From: Eudorina sp. 2006-703-Eu-15
Taxonomy: Eukaryota; Chlorophyta; Chlorophyceae; Chlamydomonadales; Volvocaceae
Length of the DNA stretch: 64,000 bases
Assembly (NCBI GenBank): GCA_003117195.1
Contig: BDSI01000125.1
Coordinates: forward strand, 294,895-358,894
Direction of reading: 5' to 3'
Shown here: positions 26,598 to 43,258 of the stretch, piece after piece
Layout: the number at the start of each line of letters is the position of its first letter
How positions within the stretch are numbered: position 1 is the stretch's first letter
Translations under genes and position numbers: made by a program
Notes under the pieces: model-generated
What the model was told of the DNA's origin: nothing
The model's database searches: none
Seen by the model: the letters and a program-made list of their open reading frames with translations, nothing else

Positions 26598-26881
26598 GTT
26601 TAAACGCGACTGGCTGGGCGTGTGCCCGGCTCTAAAAGTTAAGTAGGTGTGAACGTGGATTAATTGAGAATCGACTCACGTTGCGGTACGACCTCGCCGT
26701 ACAACTGCAGTGTGGACCCTCTTTGAGGCGGCTATGCTGCCGCGTAGACAGGCGAGCCTCATTAAGTAGAAGTATTATGCGAGGTGTTTCCATACATTTC
26801 ATTGTGCTCCGTTTGCTGCTACCTAGCCATATCACGTGTCTGATGGAGGCCGATTTCTGTACAGGAGGCGTTCTTGTTTAT

Positions 26882-26886
26882 TTACA
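26882..26886 (-). terminator. Candidate TGTAA polyadenylation signal of the photodecarboxylase gene
   Basis: TGTAA on the minus strand about 650 bases past the stop codon at 27538. It leaves about 270 bases before the glutamate synthase start codon for that gene's promoter and 5' UTR. 26598-27537 contains no other gene I can see. Confidence 0.4.
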
Positions 26887-27537
26887 ACATGAGCGCCTCA
26901 CGCTCCTTGTGATATTGGGATCCTTCAGCTTCCCGGTCCCAACACCACATACGTGGTGCACCATAGCAAACCGCGGTGTATTCCAGTCCAACATTACCAC
27001 AGCCGCATCAAGAATCTTATCCCGCAAATCAAAAGATATGTGTCATGATTTCGGGTCAGCCGACAACACAAAAGGACACGGGGCAACCATGGCGACGGCA
27101 GCATGTGTGCAAAATCGCGGCCGCCCCGCAAAACCGGGGTACGGATTTATTGAAAAGGCCAACAAACAAATCAGCCCTTGATCCGGATATGATGTGCTTA
27201 CCAACACAGCCCCAAAACATATAACGAACCGCCCGTTCGCGCATCCTGTAGCCTACGCGATGCGCACGGGCTCCGAGGGTTAGTAAGGTGCCGCACGCTC
27301 TCGTTCACAACCGCTCGCGCTTTTGGCTACAACACGCTCTGAGCACCGACACCCAAACACCATATCACGCCACGTATCGGTGATACCAGTACAGAAAGAA
27401 AACATACCATCAGCAGCATCAGCAGCATCTCCATCTCACGATTGTGTCACCGGAGCGTCCCCAGCCCCGAGATTCAGGCAAAGTCAAGCCAGGTCTTCTC
27501 AAGAAAGTCACCTGTTTGGCGCATCGCCACCGGCAGT

Positions 27538-33862
<6,325 letters not shown>

Positions 33863-34872
33863 GGTGCTTCCAGGCAGTGCGAAGGCTTTGGATGCCGTTC
33901 AAGACCTGAGCTGCTCGTCGATCAGCCCTTGATGGCGACAACTCGATCGGCTTATCGGCTTAGTCGAGATGTGCCGACTAAAGCGCTCCAGGTTGAAGAA
34001 ACGCTGGAACTAGTTCCGTCCAAATTGCCGTGCCGTGCAGGATCTCGGCTCCCTCCGCGGATGTACCCACACTTCGCGATGGGGAATAAGAAATTGAATA
34101 AAGTTCCGCTATAGTATTTACGTTTGCATTGATGTTGTCAGTGCTGCCCAGCCAACGAACAACCGCCTCAAGTGAAGGAGAGATTATTGATATGCAAGAA
34201 ACCATTCAAGCTCCATTCGCTGTACAGATCGAATGATCTCGTTTTCAGATTGTTTAAATGCGAATTTGTCGAGTGCAGACCCAGGGGTCCAAAAGGTTCT
34301 CACTGCCCTAGGACGGGCAAAGCGGATTCAGGTAGTGCGCCACGTGAGAGCTCAAAATACAGTCGTTGAAAAAGACATTGGAATGGGGACAACACCACGA
34401 GTCAGCACGCGGCAATTTCTGTCAGCATGGCCGTGCTGCGCGGACTCGCTTGGCGAGCCCTGGCGAGCACGTTGTGCTTCCCACTGTTCCTCATTAGTAA
34501 TGCTTGTGCAGCACTATGCATTAGCTTTGCTGTCGACCCAAGGGTCTCGGACGCCTGTCAACGCGCACGCGCGCAGGTGGCCCTACGCAGCCCCCGCCAC
34601 CCACACTGGCATCCTTTCTCTGCGTTAGGATAGAATCTTGCGACTGAATCCTGACGTGTGTAAAGCGGCGTAAAGTAATTGGCCAGCTGTAACAATGTAC
34701 TGCTCGCTGAAGTCCTGACGCGCCTATGACGACATCGCCTCAAAGGTTACGACCTTTCAAACGTGAAAGCCCAACCAATCCCAAAATTCTGGCAGCACTT
34801 GTCCATCCAGGCCCCTAGATACTGCAAATTGTGGCATCACAAAGCTCCTTGCTTTTCGTCGTTCAGTCGGCC
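33863..34872. promoter_or_regulatory. Shared divergent promoter region
   Basis: About 1 kb between the start codons of the photodecarboxylase (minus) and the NTF2-like gene (plus). Both promoters must lie here. No specific box could be assigned. Confidence 0.5.
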
Positions 34873-37384
34873 ATGGCGACTTCGGAATATCCGACAAACA
34901 GCGCAACCGCGCCGCACTCGAGCGGTGGCGGCGCAGGGCCCGCCTCAGCGCTGCCCCAAATCGCCAGGCTTCCCGAGGACGTGCAGCCCGAGGTCCGGCA
35001 GCTGATCGCCACCGTGCAGTCCTACAAGGCCGCCACGGACTGGGGGCGGATCGATGAGGCAACACGAGCGCTGGATGCCGACTGCGTGTATGACTCCCCG
35101 TTCATGTGCGTGCCAGGATCAGGAAAAAAACGACTCCGAACTGGGGGGAGCGGGCACCTGCACCAGGGAAGCGGCATGATCACGAATAGCCGCGGGAGGG
35201 CAGCCCCCAGGGTCCGGTGGTTTTGCTGGGGAAAACACGCATTTGGGTTTCCAGCGGCTTGCCACGAACGCGCCGGACACGCACCGGCCCTTGCTGTAGC
35301 TCTACTGTGACCTGTGAGGGCGGCCTGGGTGGCGTCGGGTTTGGCTGTCGGGGGGCGCGCGACGGGCCGCATGCGCACGCTGCTCAGCCGGTGGCATGTC
35401 CGCATAATGAGGGTCTCACTCGACGCAAGTCTCGGGGGCGGCACTGCGGGCCTGCATCCGCAACGCCAGACCGGGGAGAAGGGATCGCTGGGTGCGGCAG
35501 TCCTAAGATGGGGGCAGGGTGCTGCCCACGCACCCATGGCGGCCCTGGGCTTCGAAACCGCAGGGTCATGTCATATAGCCGCAGGGTCATAATGCCCCTT
35601 GCCTCCACAAGCCTGTCAGGGAAACACCGTCAGGGTTCAGCTGCGCGCATAACGCGGCTCCTTATCGCTCCCATTATACCTCCCCGCCCTACCGGCCCTT
35701 TCGAGCCTTCATCGGACATTGGCTCTGGCAGCAGTACAGTATAATTATGTACACCAATGTCCTACAGATTCCCCGCCCCGCCGGCCCTTTACACCTCCAC
35801 ACGCCGCCCCCAGGTACATCACCGGCGGCCGAGACCGGGTGCGTGCGGTGGCCAAGCTGCTGGCGCCTTTCTCATACACGGAATTTGAACCAAAGGTCGG
35901 TCGGTTCCGTACTGTCGTACGTGTACGACCTGCTCTCCTCGCACCCTTCCCTGGCTGAATGCGTGCCCGGGCTGCAGTGGGCCGATCTGGGTCTTGCGCG
36001 CTGCCGTACTTCAGGCCATCGCATGAGCTCTTAGCTCCCCTGGGTCAGAGGGTCGCCCTCTATCGCGACGCCAACGCAGGACCCCCGGGACTGCAGCCTG
36101 GGTCTGTTTGATCCGGTTGGGCAAGGGGTGACTAGGTCGCTGGTGCATTGTCACTGAGGGTTGTGCAGGTGTCAACCGAGCTGCCAAAACCCTGTTCGTC
36201 ATCACCGCTGCTGCCGTGCGGGGTCCCGACCCCCGCGGGACCGGCCTTCTCCGTGGGGCCGGTTCGACCCCCATGCGGCGGCACGGCACCTCCGATGTGC
36301 CCGCCCCGTGTAACCCCCCTCCTGCCCCCTCGCCCCTGCCAGCTGGTGCGCATCCTGATGAACAGCGCCGCCCGGAAGGCGGAGCTGGAGGTGGAGGGCA
36401 CGCTGCGGTTGGTGCCGCGGCGCTACTGGTTCGCGCCCGTCACCTGGCTGCTGCCGTCCAGCATCCCCATCGGCGGGACCATCACGCTGCACGTCAAGAG
36501 CTGGAACGACAAGGTGTCTTGCGTGCAGGAGCGGTGAGCCGAGAGCGGGTTCGGGGACAGTCTGGCGCCTGGGGTTTTGGCGCCTGGGGGTTTTTGGCGC
36601 CTGGGGTTTGGCGCCTGGGGGTTTTGGCGCCTGGGGGGTTTTGGCGCCTGGGGGGTTTTGGCGCCTGGGGGGTTTTGGCGCCTGGGGGGTTTGGCGCCTG
36701 GGGGGTTTGGCACCTGGGGGTTTGGCACCTGGGGGTTTGGCACCTGGGGGTTTGGCACCTGGGATGTAGGGGTTCAACAAGGTGGCCCGGTGGGCCGGTG
36801 ACTGCAGTGCAGTTCATCGCGGTGCAGCGCTGTGGGGCCGTTACATCCCATCCTGTGGGGCCGTTACATCCCATCCTGTGGGGCCGTTACATCCCATCCT
36901 GTGGGGCCGGCGCGAAGGAAGCCGGCGGTGCGGCTCCTGGCGGTCAGATGTGTGCACAGACGAGCTGTCTGGTCGTGAGGCTGGGAAGTAGTGGTCCCCG
37001 CACTCCACACGAGGGGTAGGGGTTAAGTACTGGATTTCCGTGAGATGGACCGGTAAGCTGGACCTGTGGATAGGCACAATAGACACGACTGAAACCGAGA
37101 AACCTTTCCCCGACCTTTCCCCGCCCTTCAGGTTCACGAACCTGCCGGTCGTCATCCCGCGCCTGGTCCGCTGGTTTGCGGGGTGGGCGGTGGGCACGCT
37201 GGGAGTGGTGGCGGAGCCCGCACTGCTGACGCTGCACAAGTGGTACACCACGGGGTACGAGACGGTGCAGGGCGGCGCGGAGCAGCTGGTGCAGCAGCAC
37301 CCGCAGATCGCCTCCAAAGTGGAGACCGTGCAGAACGCGGTGGCGGGTGCCAAGGAGCGGGTCACGAGCCTGGTCAGCGAGTGA
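34873..37384 (+). CDS. NTF2/SnoaL-like small protein, unknown function
   Basis: Four exons, 34873-35105, 35814-35895, 36343-36533 and 37132-37384, join in frame to 252 aa. The N-terminal two thirds read like an NTF2-like fold: helices (PEVRQLIATVQSYKAATDW), then DADCVYDSPFMYITGRDR-type segments and beta-rich stretches (ELEVEGTLRLVPRR, GTITLHVKSWNDKV). The C-terminal part is helical (LVRWFAGWAVGTLGVVAEP, QIASKVETVQNAVAGAKE), perhaps amphipathic or membrane-associated. The exon 3 donor was taken as CG|GTGAGC because only that choice keeps the exon 4 frame. The fold is inferred from pattern, not searched. It shares a promoter region with the photodecarboxylase. Confidence 0.72.
36560..36770. repeat. 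Tandem repeat of a ~17-bp GGCGCCTGGGGGTTTT unit
   Basis: About a dozen units of GGCGCCTGGGG(G)TTTT, drifting to GGCACCTGGGGGTTT at the right end. Intronic in the NTF2-like gene. Confidence 0.9.
36836..36909. repeat. 23-bp tandem repeat, three copies
   Basis: Three perfect tandem copies of a 23-base unit containing GGGGCCGTTACATCCCATCC. Same intron as the preceding minisatellite. Confidence 0.9.
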
Positions 37385-37982
37385 TGGCAAGAGGAATGGC
37401 GGGGGCCATAAGCCTGGACGAACGGGATTCCCTTAGCCTGGATGCTTCCGTCGCTGGAGGCGCTGTTGGCGGTGCTGGGTGTTGGTGCTGAGGCGGATGG
37501 CTCAGGGTGGTCTGATGTCGGGCGCCGTTGATTTTTGGGTGAGAAGGAAGGTTATGCAATACGAGGAAGGATGGAATTAATTGGAGGTGCTTGATTTTGG
37601 AACCCGGGGACGAAGACAAGCACAAGCGAGTAGATGCACCGCTGAGAACAGGACGCAGTGGGAAGGATGGCTTTGGGTACTCGTCGCATACAGAAGATGT
37701 CACCAAGTGGTACAATCACAACGCTTTTGAGTTGCAAGTTGCGGTGTACGGAAAACCGTTGCCGCTTGCCCGTTTTTAAGGAACAGGTAGGCATCGCAGG
37801 ATTCTTGTGACACGGGTTCGCATATAGGTTTTACAGTTGACCTGCCAGGGTGTATTTTTCACATCAGTCGTCGGGTGCTGTTCAAGGCGTAACGCTTGTT
37901 AGCAAAAGACGCCAGAAAGTTACGGCGATACGCTGTGCTTTGACATACTCGTGTGTGATATATTGTAACGAAACATTCGATT

Positions 37983-39217
37983 ATGTCGCTTGGGCAGTTG
38001 TCGTGGCAGGAATTGCTGCATAAGTACATCGTCCCCAATCTGGGAACAGCAGGCTCTAAACCGAACCTTGTGGACTTCGTCGTCACGATATGGATAGCCG
38101 CTGCGCTGCTGATTGTCCGCCTCGCGTTCGAGCGGGCTGTCATCCCCGGTTTGAAGCGCTACCTTGAACGAGTCAAGGGTCCCGGTGGAGGCAACGCAGC
38201 TTTCCCAGTTCTCGACAGTCTGTGGATCGCTGCCTTTGCTGGCGGCCTGACCGGTTTTGCTTGGTGGGTCACGGTCACCGACAACGGTGGCTGCACACCC
38301 TGGTCCACGACAGCCTGCTTTGAGGGCTGGCCCAACCACCCAGTTGCGATGGTACAGCGCTGGTACATGGTCCTGGCGTTCGCCTACTACCTCTTCGAGC
38401 TCTTTGGCACTGTCCTTGGTCTTGGCACCAAGCTTAAATCGGACATGGTGGCGCACCACGTGGTGACCATGGCGCTGATCGTCATCGCGTAAGTTTGCTT
38501 GGCGCCCTCCGGGGATTCAGCAGTGTGGGCATGTCGGTGGAGCACAGGAACCGTCTTCGCCAACCATCACCGGCTCTGCTCGCGATGTCGGCCGCCGCAA
38601 AACCCCCCGCGCCGCAAAACCCCCGCGCGATTCGAGGTGTAGGCACCTCGCGCCTCCTCGGATTGCTCATGGTAACAAACACGATGCAGATCCCTTGCGC
38701 TCCGCACACCGCCAAACCCCCACCCACTATGCCACCCGGGTTTGCATGTGACCGCCGCCTTGCGTGTCCGTCCCAGCGCCCGCCGCCTCTTCCCCGCCTC
38801 GCCCCCGCGAGACCAACACCCCTGCACACACCTGCCCCGCCCCGCCCTCCCCGCCCCTCACGCAGCTACGAGACCAACCTGAAGCGCATGTCGGTTATGT
38901 GGCAGGCCCTGTTTGACATCTCCAACCCCATCCTGCACGTCGCCAAGGCGCTCCACTCCAGCGGTCTGAAGCAGCTCGAGGGCCTCAAGTGGGCCCTATT
39001 CAACCTGTTTGCTCTCACCTTCTTTGTGTGCCGCGTTATCATGGGGCCCATCGCCATCCTGTGGCCCTCGTTCACAATCGCCACGGAGGTCCTGCCCGCC
39101 AGCTACTGCCATACCTGCTGGGGCCTGGAGGTTTTTGTATACGTGCTACAGCTGGTGTGGTTCTACAAGATTGTGGAACTTGCTACCAAGGGTGATAAGT
39201 CGGATAAGGCCGACTGA
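37983..39217 (+). CDS. TLC-domain membrane protein (LAG1/ceramide synthase-like)
   Basis: Two exons, 37983-38488 and 38866-39217, splice GC|C in frame to 285 aa. Several hydrophobic spans are visible: about residues 29-49, 80-97, 123-148, and more after the splice. The LAG1-type motif is recognisable: SDMVAHHVVT (His158, His159) followed by YETNLKRM and FDISNPILHVAK. Ceramide synthases normally have an HD...D arrangement here. This protein keeps the first Asp but has Asn at the second, so acyltransferase activity is not assured. It would sit in the ER membrane. The C-terminus is KGDKSDKAD, charged but without a clear KKxx signal. A TGTAA signal lies about 300 bases downstream. Confidence 0.85.
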
Positions 39218-39509
39218 GGCGAGCAGCATTTGGAGTACTGCAAGCTCAAGGGGAGGGCTGAGGATAGGTGCAGGAGGTGTGATGCTGGTGGACATTGCGT
39301 GAGTGGCGGCCTGTCACTGCTCTTGATGTGCGCAACACAACGGAGGACGAGTTGCGCCTGCCCTGACGGGACTGGCCAACGGGGTGGGGGTATTGTGTTG
39401 GGCCGGGGTGGTGTGGTGGTGATTGCGACCTGCAGGGGCCCGCCCTGATAGCGTGGAGAGGGCTGGGTGACCAGGACGGGGCAAGGTGGCGGTCGACGCA
39501 GTTGTCTTA

Positions 39510-39514
39510 TGTAA
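39510..39514 (+). terminator. TGTAA polyadenylation signal of the TLC gene
   Basis: TGTAA about 290 bases after the stop codon at 39217, at the expected distance for a volvocine 3' UTR. Confidence 0.6.
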
Positions 39515-39529
39515 AGTGTACGTTGTTTC

Positions 39530-41580
39530 GTTGACGTTTGGGGGCAGGCGAGGGAGTTTTTATGGATGTGCTCGGCAATGAAGTCGAGCGTGCAATGCCA
39601 AGGTGACCTGCGCAGCGGGGCTACGAACCTCGCGTTATAGGATCCAGTTCATGTCCCAGCGCAGGTGGTCGTGCACGGGGCCGGGCAGGGTTGACGCGCA
39701 GTGGCCGACGGCGCAAGCCATGATGCGAGCGTGCCCCGGGCCTAGCCTTGCAGGGGATGACGAGGCCAGAGTGATGGTGCAGAGCTGTTGTCGCAGATGG
39801 GTGACTGGTTGCGTTGTCAGAACGGGACATCACGGCAGAGCGGAGCGGAGTGGCGCGGTGGTCCGGAGCGCTGAACCCATGCATCTCACCTTGCCTCGCC
39901 CTCACCGGGACGCACGAAGGGCCGGATCAGCATCACAGGGCAAGTTGTGTCCACCACGAACACCGGTCGCAGCAGGAACGCAATTTTGTGCGGATGTTGC
40001 GCACTGGCGGTTGTACATGTCACGATCCGTGAGGCTCCACCTTTGTTGCCGTTGTTAATAAAGACAGGGTCCACCTCGCTCCTCACCCGGAAGGAAGGGT
40101 AGGGACGCGTCTTCTTGGACATGCCGAAGGGGTAATAGGTGCAGTGCGCTGCAGGCTGCACTGCAGGTTGGGCGAGGTCGAGCGTGAACGCAGGCGAGAC
40201 CCACTACCCCCCCCGGTGGGTCGTCTTGATGCCCGTTGCTGATTGCCATGCTGCGGCGGTCACTCCTGCCCGCTTGGCAGATGACAAGTGTCGGCTCCAG
40301 GCCGCCTGCAACGGTGGCGTCGGCATTTGGACTGCGGACGCTGAGTGTCAGAACTGGCTATTCTTGGGGCGAGGCTCCGTTACGCAGCGCGTTCGGGCAT
40401 CTCAGGGCGAGTTGGAAGGTTGCTGCTGACTTGCCTTCGGCGATAGGCGGCGGCGCTGGTAGGGCGGTAGCAGCGACTGCGTGCTAGCGTCCCGGCAGTG
40501 CGGCTGTAGCTCCGGTTCCCATTCATGGTACTGATGGGGGTCATGCAGACGGTGGGCAGCTTGGGCACGCTGCTGTTCTTACTGATGTTGAAAGCTGGAG
40601 AACCTCTGCGCCGGTATCATCGCCCCGGCTCATGTGGCCATGTGTACCTGCGGCGGTTCGACGGAAGTTGTCGGCGAGGCCATACTCGCCTCTGCTCGCC
40701 TTTAGGCTAACTGTCGTATAATGTGACCGGTGCTTCTAAATTCCTAATGACGTCGGCGCCGCAGTTGAGAGGCACCAAGGGCTATTGCGCTCTGTCCAGC
40801 AAACGCTGTGCACAGGTTGGTCTCTAATAGCACAGTGTTCTTCCGGCCGGCATAGGGAAAGGTTGGCGTGAACCACTTTGTTCGTTGCACGACATGCATT
40901 TCAAGTCCCTTTCAAAGGGACGTTCCTCGGAACGCGGGCATCCCAACTCGCTGATTTGGCAACCACCGACCGGATGTTTACATTGGGGGCCTCAGGTACG
41001 GTAATACGCTCTGCCGACATGAACCCTGACGGCCAAGGGTGGAGGGGGCCGACGGAAGCCTACGGAAGCGATTCCGCTGCCACGTGTCGACCCGGGCAGC
41101 ACACGCAACTGCAGAATAGGATTGCAACTCCCTGCTGAAAGCGGCCTTGGGTTGATGCCCCTGCCAGCTAGTGCGCAAACACGACAGCATATTGGCGTTC
41201 TTCTGCGTCCCAGCCATGTACAGCCGCCCGCACCCAGCCGTTGCCAAGAAGTTGTGGCCCGCCCTAAACCAAGGCCGCCGACAGCCCGCCCTGAAGTCAA
41301 CAGGATCGCCAGAGTGCAAAACATGCCCGCGATACTTTCAGATGATGATGGCGAATCCAGGAGATGCACCAAGGCGTGGGGACAACAAGGAAGGGTTTCA
41401 GCGACAGGACGAAATCCAGCACGGTGGGTCACCCGTTACCGCCCCAGCAGCTGCGTCATGGCGCTAAACAGCAACATCAGCGCAACAAACACCGTCGAGG
41501 CGAGCGTGTTGCCGTCCGCGCAGAACGTGTTCCACGCGCACAAGACGGGGTTGGGCGTCACGCGCTGACCGTCCCCCGCC
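39530..41580. other. Region without a recognised gene
   Basis: No frame gives a recognisable protein. A minus-strand stretch at about 41280-41190 reads AGHNFLATAGCGRLYMAG, faintly like one RCC1-type repeat, but it has no neighbours of that type. Confidence 0.4.
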
Positions 41581-41589
41581 GCCGCCTCC

Positions 41590-41730
41590 TGGGTCCGGGG
41601 CCGCTGCCCGCCTCCACGGCCGCCAGGACCTGGCCCCAGGTCTGGAGGGCTGCGTCCCCGGTGGCTGCGCCGAAGAGGCCCATGCTGTAGTAAGCGTTCA
41701 CTGCCGCGACCGAGCACTGCGAGGGGAGGG
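41590..41730 (-). pseudogene. Possible glycoside hydrolase (GH81-like) exon fragment
   Basis: After a plausible acceptor (TCGCAG), the minus strand reads AVNAYYSMGLFGAATGD followed by ALQTWGQVLAA. This resembles the NAYY core and following helix of GH81 endo-1,3-beta-glucanases. The expected catalytic glutamates would be in a preceding exon that I cannot find, and the frame soon runs into Pro/Arg-rich sequence. It is probably a fragment; chance resemblance is possible. Confidence 0.3.
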
Positions 41731-42541
41731 GCATCGGTCATGGAGCATATCAAAGGAGGGAAGAAACAACGACTTACATAGAGTAACACACAAACGTGTA
41801 TAGACAGGGAGAATTCGTGTACACCCGCATCGTCCCACTCACGTTGTCCCACGCACGCATGTGTGTACTAACGCGAGTATGTGCCTGCCATGGAGTCAGC
41901 AATGGCGTTTGGGTGCGTCAGGTTGCCCTCCTCCATCTTGACTGGTGGCTACGCACACGGGCACAGAGCCCGAGGGAAATAATTAGATTCAACGACACGC
42001 TCAGTTCTACAGTACATTCGCATTTGACATGTCAACAACATCGCAACTTGCAACGATATAGAGAAGCCACAAAGCACGTCGGTATCGTGTGCGCTGCAGC
42101 GGGTGTCCCGAGGCGCCAGGGCGGGCCGCGCTTCTCCCGTGAAATCTATTTCTTGATTGCCTATGCTAAATGTTACAATGTCGTCAAGCTTTAAATGTTT
42201 TCGCCGCACCCGACATCATCATGCTCGCTGCAGGATTTAATTCAAGCTATGCCGCAGCCTTGTGCAGCGGCGCGACTTTAATGAGCTACACGGCATAAGG
42301 CACAAACGTCGTTTCAGAAAGATTGTACGCGAGTCGGTTAAACCGGCAAGGGCCCTATGCCGAACAGGCAGGAAGTTTAGGTGAGGCCAACGCAACGCTG
42401 AGTACATAACTAACACATTGAGTGCAAACTTAAGAACGGCCCCAGTCGGGTCCACCTATGGGAATATAACCTGTGTTCATTGGCTCTCGGCTCCAGAACT
42501 AGCGGCGTCGGCAACGCTACACTTTGCAGGATACGCGGAGA

Positions 42542-42796
42542 ATGGCGGATGCACGGCGGCAATTACGTCAAGCCTTCCGAAAACTTGGGGTCTCAGTGCA
42601 GTTTCGAGACGAGGAACTCGACGCGCTCATCCAGGCGGAATACTTTGATTACGACGACCTGAAAGTCGCCAGTCGAGATGGGCTTGCCGCAGTTGGGTTG
42701 AGTCTGGCGAAGATCGATCATATTCTCCATGCGCAAGGTGTGTTGTTTGGTGAAAAGGAAATGACTGCAATGATTAGTCTGCAAATAGCACGCTAA
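42542..42796 (+). CDS. 84-aa SAM-like small protein or header exon
   Basis: A compact ORF, all helical by composition: ADARRQLRQAFRKLG, then FRDEELDALIQAEYFDYDD and a segment DGLAAVGLSLAKIDHILHA that looks like the last helices of a SAM-type domain. It ends in a stop codon 70 bases before a decayed copy of the header found on the kinase genes. It could be a free-standing small protein or an alternative header of the same family. No function is assigned. Confidence 0.5.
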   Translation: MADARRQLRQAFRKLGVSVQFRDEELDALIQAEYFDYDDLKVASRDGLAAVGLSLAKIDHILHAQGVLFGEKEMTAMISLQIAR

Positions 42797-42867
42797 CGTT
42801 CGGGGATGAGAAGGCGCCGATGAAGCATTTTTCAAGTAGCACACGGGGACAAGGTATAATAGCTATG

Positions 42868-43140
42868 GTGATCATTCGCGGAGCCCTTCTTCGTTCGTGG
42901 GAGATAATGCCACCTCCATTCAGCTTATTGTTGAGGCTCTCTCCGGGCTAGGCTTTAACGAGCCTAAGCAGGCCGGCACAGCCTTCAGTCTGCTAGAAGC
43001 GGACCAAGTGGCAGGCCCCACTGTTCGCAGCGGTCAGCGCTAAAGGCGGTGTGCTACACGTTTGTGCATGCCTCTGGCAGCGAACGAAGGAGATTGGGCA
43101 TTCGAGGATGGGTTTGCAATTGTTTCGACCTGACTTGGTT
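42868..43140 (+). pseudogene. Decayed copy of the kinase-family header exon
   Basis: Aligns with 46340-46640: ATTCGCG...GCCCTTC, SGLGF and LLEADQVA versus SGLGF and LLEEDQAA, and the downstream GATTGGGCATTCG segment. About 40 bases are missing in the middle and a stop codon follows, so it is not a working exon. Similarity fades at about 43140, just before the L1 element. Confidence 0.7.
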
Positions 43141-43258
43141 GGTTGGTTGGTTGTTACATGTTGTACAGGCCTTACGGCTATAAACATGTGTTCCCCCACA
43201 ACGGTCATCCGTCAAAGGGCGCACAAAAGATCAAAAGAACAAAAGGTAGCTGAGTCTC

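Noticed and set aside
41575..41615. Shared ~32-base CTCCTGGGTCCGGGGCCGC-type segment with 60385-60420 as evidence of duplication
   Set aside because: Short, GC-rich and encoding a GQRPRTQEAAA-like low-complexity string; flanks do not match, so chance or local convergence is possible.
42542..42796. Calling the 84-aa ORF a definite new header of the kinase family
   Set aside because: It shows no sequence match to the known header, only a similar size and helical character; kept as a hypothesis.
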